Source: a virus
Strand: one strand, 5' to 3'
IMG/VR virus record: IMGVR_UViG_3300021178_000015
Location: 1-51,496 of that record
DNA length: 51,496 nucleotides
Numbering within the stretch: position 1 is the stretch's first letter; every line of letters begins with the position of its first letter. Below are positions 49,668 to 51,496 of the stretch, one piece after another. The notes under the pieces are model-generated. The model worked only from the letters and a program-made list of their open reading frames with translations. It searched no databases and was not told where the DNA came from. The translations under genes and the position numbers were made by a program.

Positions 49668-51496
49668 ATGGCTAGCGACGACGCAAGCACGTTCGGCGGT
49701 GACAGCGCCCAGAATGCCACGTTCGGGAGCGGTTTGAACTATATCGGCGGAGGCGGCGCAGACCCGGGGAGCAACGGCGCGGATGTACCGCCGGGCTCCC
49801 CGGCCCCCGTGCAGCCGATGGCTCAGGCTCCGCAGCAATCCGCCCCGTCGTTTGGCAGCATGCTAGGCGGGCCGCGCTACACGCCACCGGACCCGAACAC
49901 GTCACCGCTGGACCAGACCGCGGACACGCTGCAACAGCGCATTCAGCGCGCCAACAGCGTCGCCACCAATCCGATGCTTCAGCTTTTTGACCCCGCTTCG
50001 GTGCAAAAAGCGCGGGACTTCGTGCCGGCGGCAACGGAGCAATTGCAGAAGATCAAGCAACAGAAAGCCGATATCGCAGCGGGCCGCGCCGAAGCATCCA
50101 GCCTCGGGCTCAACCCCGGCGACGCGCCCGACGAAGCCACACACGACGACAGGGTTTCGGTTGCGGTGAACAAGTCGCTGCAAGGCGATCTGAAGACGTT
50201 CAAGGGCCTTTCGGCAGTCGATCCGCAGCGCGCCGCGTCCATTCAAGATCAGGTGCACGAGGCCGCATCTACGCATTTGAACAATGCGCAGCTCGCCTTT
50301 GATAGCCTGTCATCCGTACCAAATCAGGGCCAGTACACCGCGAAGCTCAATCAGCTCCGCAAAGACGGCACCTTGACCGATCTGGAAGCGCTGGGCCTGA
50401 AGCTGCCGGAAAGCTATGACGCGTTTAACGCCAGCAAGCCGGCGGAAGGCGAACAGCTCCGGCAAGCGCGCGTCGGCATGGAAAACCTCAAGGCCAAGAT
50501 TGACGAACGTGGCAACGGTACGCCGATGTCTGCCGACGAACAGAAGACGTACGCCGGCCGGTTGACGACTGAAAGCGGACAGGCGATCAACAACGGTACG
50601 TGGTCGCGGATCAACGGCAAGCGCGTGTACACCGTGAACGGTCAAGGCGACATTCGCGACCTGGGGACCAAGTTCAATTACGCCAACGCGGATCAGCGCA
50701 AGCAGTTTGGCGAAGAAACTGCCGCAGCGGTGCCAAAGACCGACTTGGAAAAAGACCGCAATTTTAACCGCCTCTATTCGATTGCGACGGTGGATGCCAA
50801 GGGCAACGCAATCCCGGCATCTGGCGCCGTGGATGAAAAGGGCAACCGTACGTATTTGAACACCAACCCTAACGTACAGCAAGGCATCGCCGAAGGGCTC
50901 GCCAGCATGCTGCGCGGCGGTTCGGGCGGCGCGACAAGCGGTTTGCTCAATATCGAAACCAGCAAGCGCGGCGCCGTACAAGCCGTGCTTGATAAGATCA
51001 TTTCGAACTATGCCGGCGGCGTCAATACGTTGACGGGCGATCAGGTCAAGCCGTACCTGTCGCAGATGACACAAGAGCAAATGCGCTCGGTTATGGACGG
51101 GCTGAAAGGCTACAACGACAAGGCCATGAGCGACCGGCTGGCGCCGATTGCGCAGCGCGCCGGAGAGCTGGGCCTTGATGCGTCGGCGCTGGGGCTGGGC
51201 AAAGACGAAGTGAAGGGCGTTCAAGACGCCATCGAAGCCGGTCGGCAAAGCACGATTGCCCGCTTCACCGCGCGCTCGCGTGCGATCGGCGGCGGTGATG
51301 GCGGTATTTTTCTCGACAACCCGCCGCCCGTGCTGGTCACGCACCCGGACCACCCGCCGGGCTCCGTACCGGAAGTGCCGCCGCCCGTACAGGGCCAAGG
51401 CGGAGCACCGCAGCCGCTGCCGGGCGCAGCGGGAGGCGGCCAGCCCAGCGGTCCCGGTGGTGGCGGTCCCGGTGGTGGCGGTCCCGGTGGTGGCGG
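49668..51496 (+). CDS. Ejection protein, N-terminal part (continues at base 1)
   Basis: 609 codons visible, open at the right end. N-terminus Gly/Ala/Ser-rich (ASDDASTFGGDSAQNATFGS), then long helices (LQQRIQRANSVATNPMLQLF, TEQLQKIKQQKADIAAGRAE). It ends in a Pro/Gly linker (PPPVQGQGGAPQPLPGAAGG) and PGGGG repeats that lead to the transglycosylase domain. The whole protein (~1,340 aa) is comparable to T7 gp16 (1,318 aa). It is probably packaged in the head and ejected. Translation is governed by a hairpin ribosome site. Confidence 0.8.
   Translation, partial: MASDDASTFGGDSAQNATFGSGLNYIGGGGADPGSNGADVPPGSPAPVQPMAQAPQQSAPSFGSMLGGPRYTPPDPNTSPLDQTADTLQQRIQRANSVATNPMLQLFDPASVQKARDFVPAATEQLQKIKQQKADIAAGRAEASSLGLNPGDAPDEATHDDRVSVAVNKSLQGDLKTFKGLSAVDPQRAASIQDQVHEAASTHLNNAQLAFDSLSSVPNQGQYTAKLNQLRKDGTLTDLEALGLKLPESYDAFNASKPAEGEQLRQARVGMENLKAKIDERGNGTPMSADEQKTYAGRLTTESGQAINNGTWSRINGKRVYTVNGQGDIRDLGTKFNYANADQRKQFGEETAAAVPKTDLEKDRNFNRLYSIATVDAKGNAIPASGAVDEKGNRTYLNTNPNVQQGIAEGLASMLRGGSGGATSGLLNIETSKRGAVQAVLDKIISNYAGGVNTLTGDQVKPYLSQMTQEQMRSVMDGLKGYNDKAMSDRLAPIAQRAGELGLDASALGLGKDEVKGVQDAIEAGRQSTIARFTARSRAIGGGDGGIFLDNPPPVLVTHPDHPPGSVPEVPPPVQGQGGAPQPLPGAAGGGQPSGPGGGGPGGGGPGGG
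51450..51496 (+). repeat. 15-base tandem repeat (right contig end)
   Basis: Three copies of GGTCCCGGTGGTGGC, the same unit and frame type as at bases 1-51. The contig most likely broke here because the repeat could not be resolved. Confidence 0.9.

Noticed and set aside
50310-51398. 362-codon minus-strand frame opposite the ejection gene
   Set aside because: Antisense shadow of a helical Ala/Lys-rich protein; composition and position are typical of such artefacts.
51450-51496. CRISPR-like repeat at the contig end
   Set aside because: Units are 15 bases, in frame and without spacers; it is a coding Gly/Pro repeat.

Overview
The window looks like an essentially complete genome of a lytic, podovirus-like dsDNA phage of a Gram-negative host. 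It is GC-rich (about 58-60 % by eye) and both ends lie inside one gene. The last ~47 bases and first ~50 bases carry the same 15-base Gly/Pro-coding repeat, in frame with each other. The contig is therefore probably circular or circularly permuted, with its join lost in a low-complexity repeat. I see no integrase, phage repressor, tRNA, rRNA, CRISPR array, RNA polymerase or insertion sequence. Host-type TTGAC(A/G) promoters suggest that host sigma-70 RNA polymerase is used throughout. A phage-encoded outer-membrane barrel resembling Omp25-type alphaproteobacterial proteins, and Sec signal peptides on tail genes, make a rhizobial-like alphaproteobacterium a reasonable but unproven host guess.

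Layout. (i) 49.67 kb to end plus 0-2.2 kb: an ejection protein of ~1,340 aa with a lytic transglycosylase domain. (ii) 2.2-14.0 kb: small virion genes, a probable small terminase, a strongly expressed structural gene with its own regulatory region, two small secreted proteins, and a tail-fibre/tailspike array built from duplicated modules, ending in an M15-type endolysin. (iii) 14.0-17.7 kb: holin, large terminase, a HExxH metallopeptidase and an H1-like/ribbon-helix-helix protein. (iv) 17.7-29.8 kb: head and neck genes. These are the outer-membrane barrel, scaffold candidate, GroES-like protein and portal on the minus strand. Divergent from them are the capsid, P22 gp4-, gp10- and needle-like proteins and a gp7-like ejection protein. 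(v) 29.7-44.5 kb minus strand: replication and accessory genes (family A DNA polymerase, SSB, DUF2800 nuclease, SF2 helicase, prim-pol/helicase) among many tiny genes. (vi) 44.85-49.6 kb plus strand: an early-type block of tiny genes, a DPPH methyltransferase and a SprT-like protein. Blocks v and vi diverge from a ~250-base hairpin-rich gap at 44.6-44.85 kb, the best origin/control-region candidate.

The least explained signals cross gene boundaries. They are: a short peptide motif, (Y/F/L)PW(E/Q/S), at the ends of about ten unrelated phage proteins; ribosome-binding sites held in the loops of small hairpins whose stems covary between genes; the palindrome GTTTAAAC found ten times where about 0.3 is expected; and two families of operator-like sites (TTGTCATACA and TGTACACATT(T/C)GTAC) on promoters.
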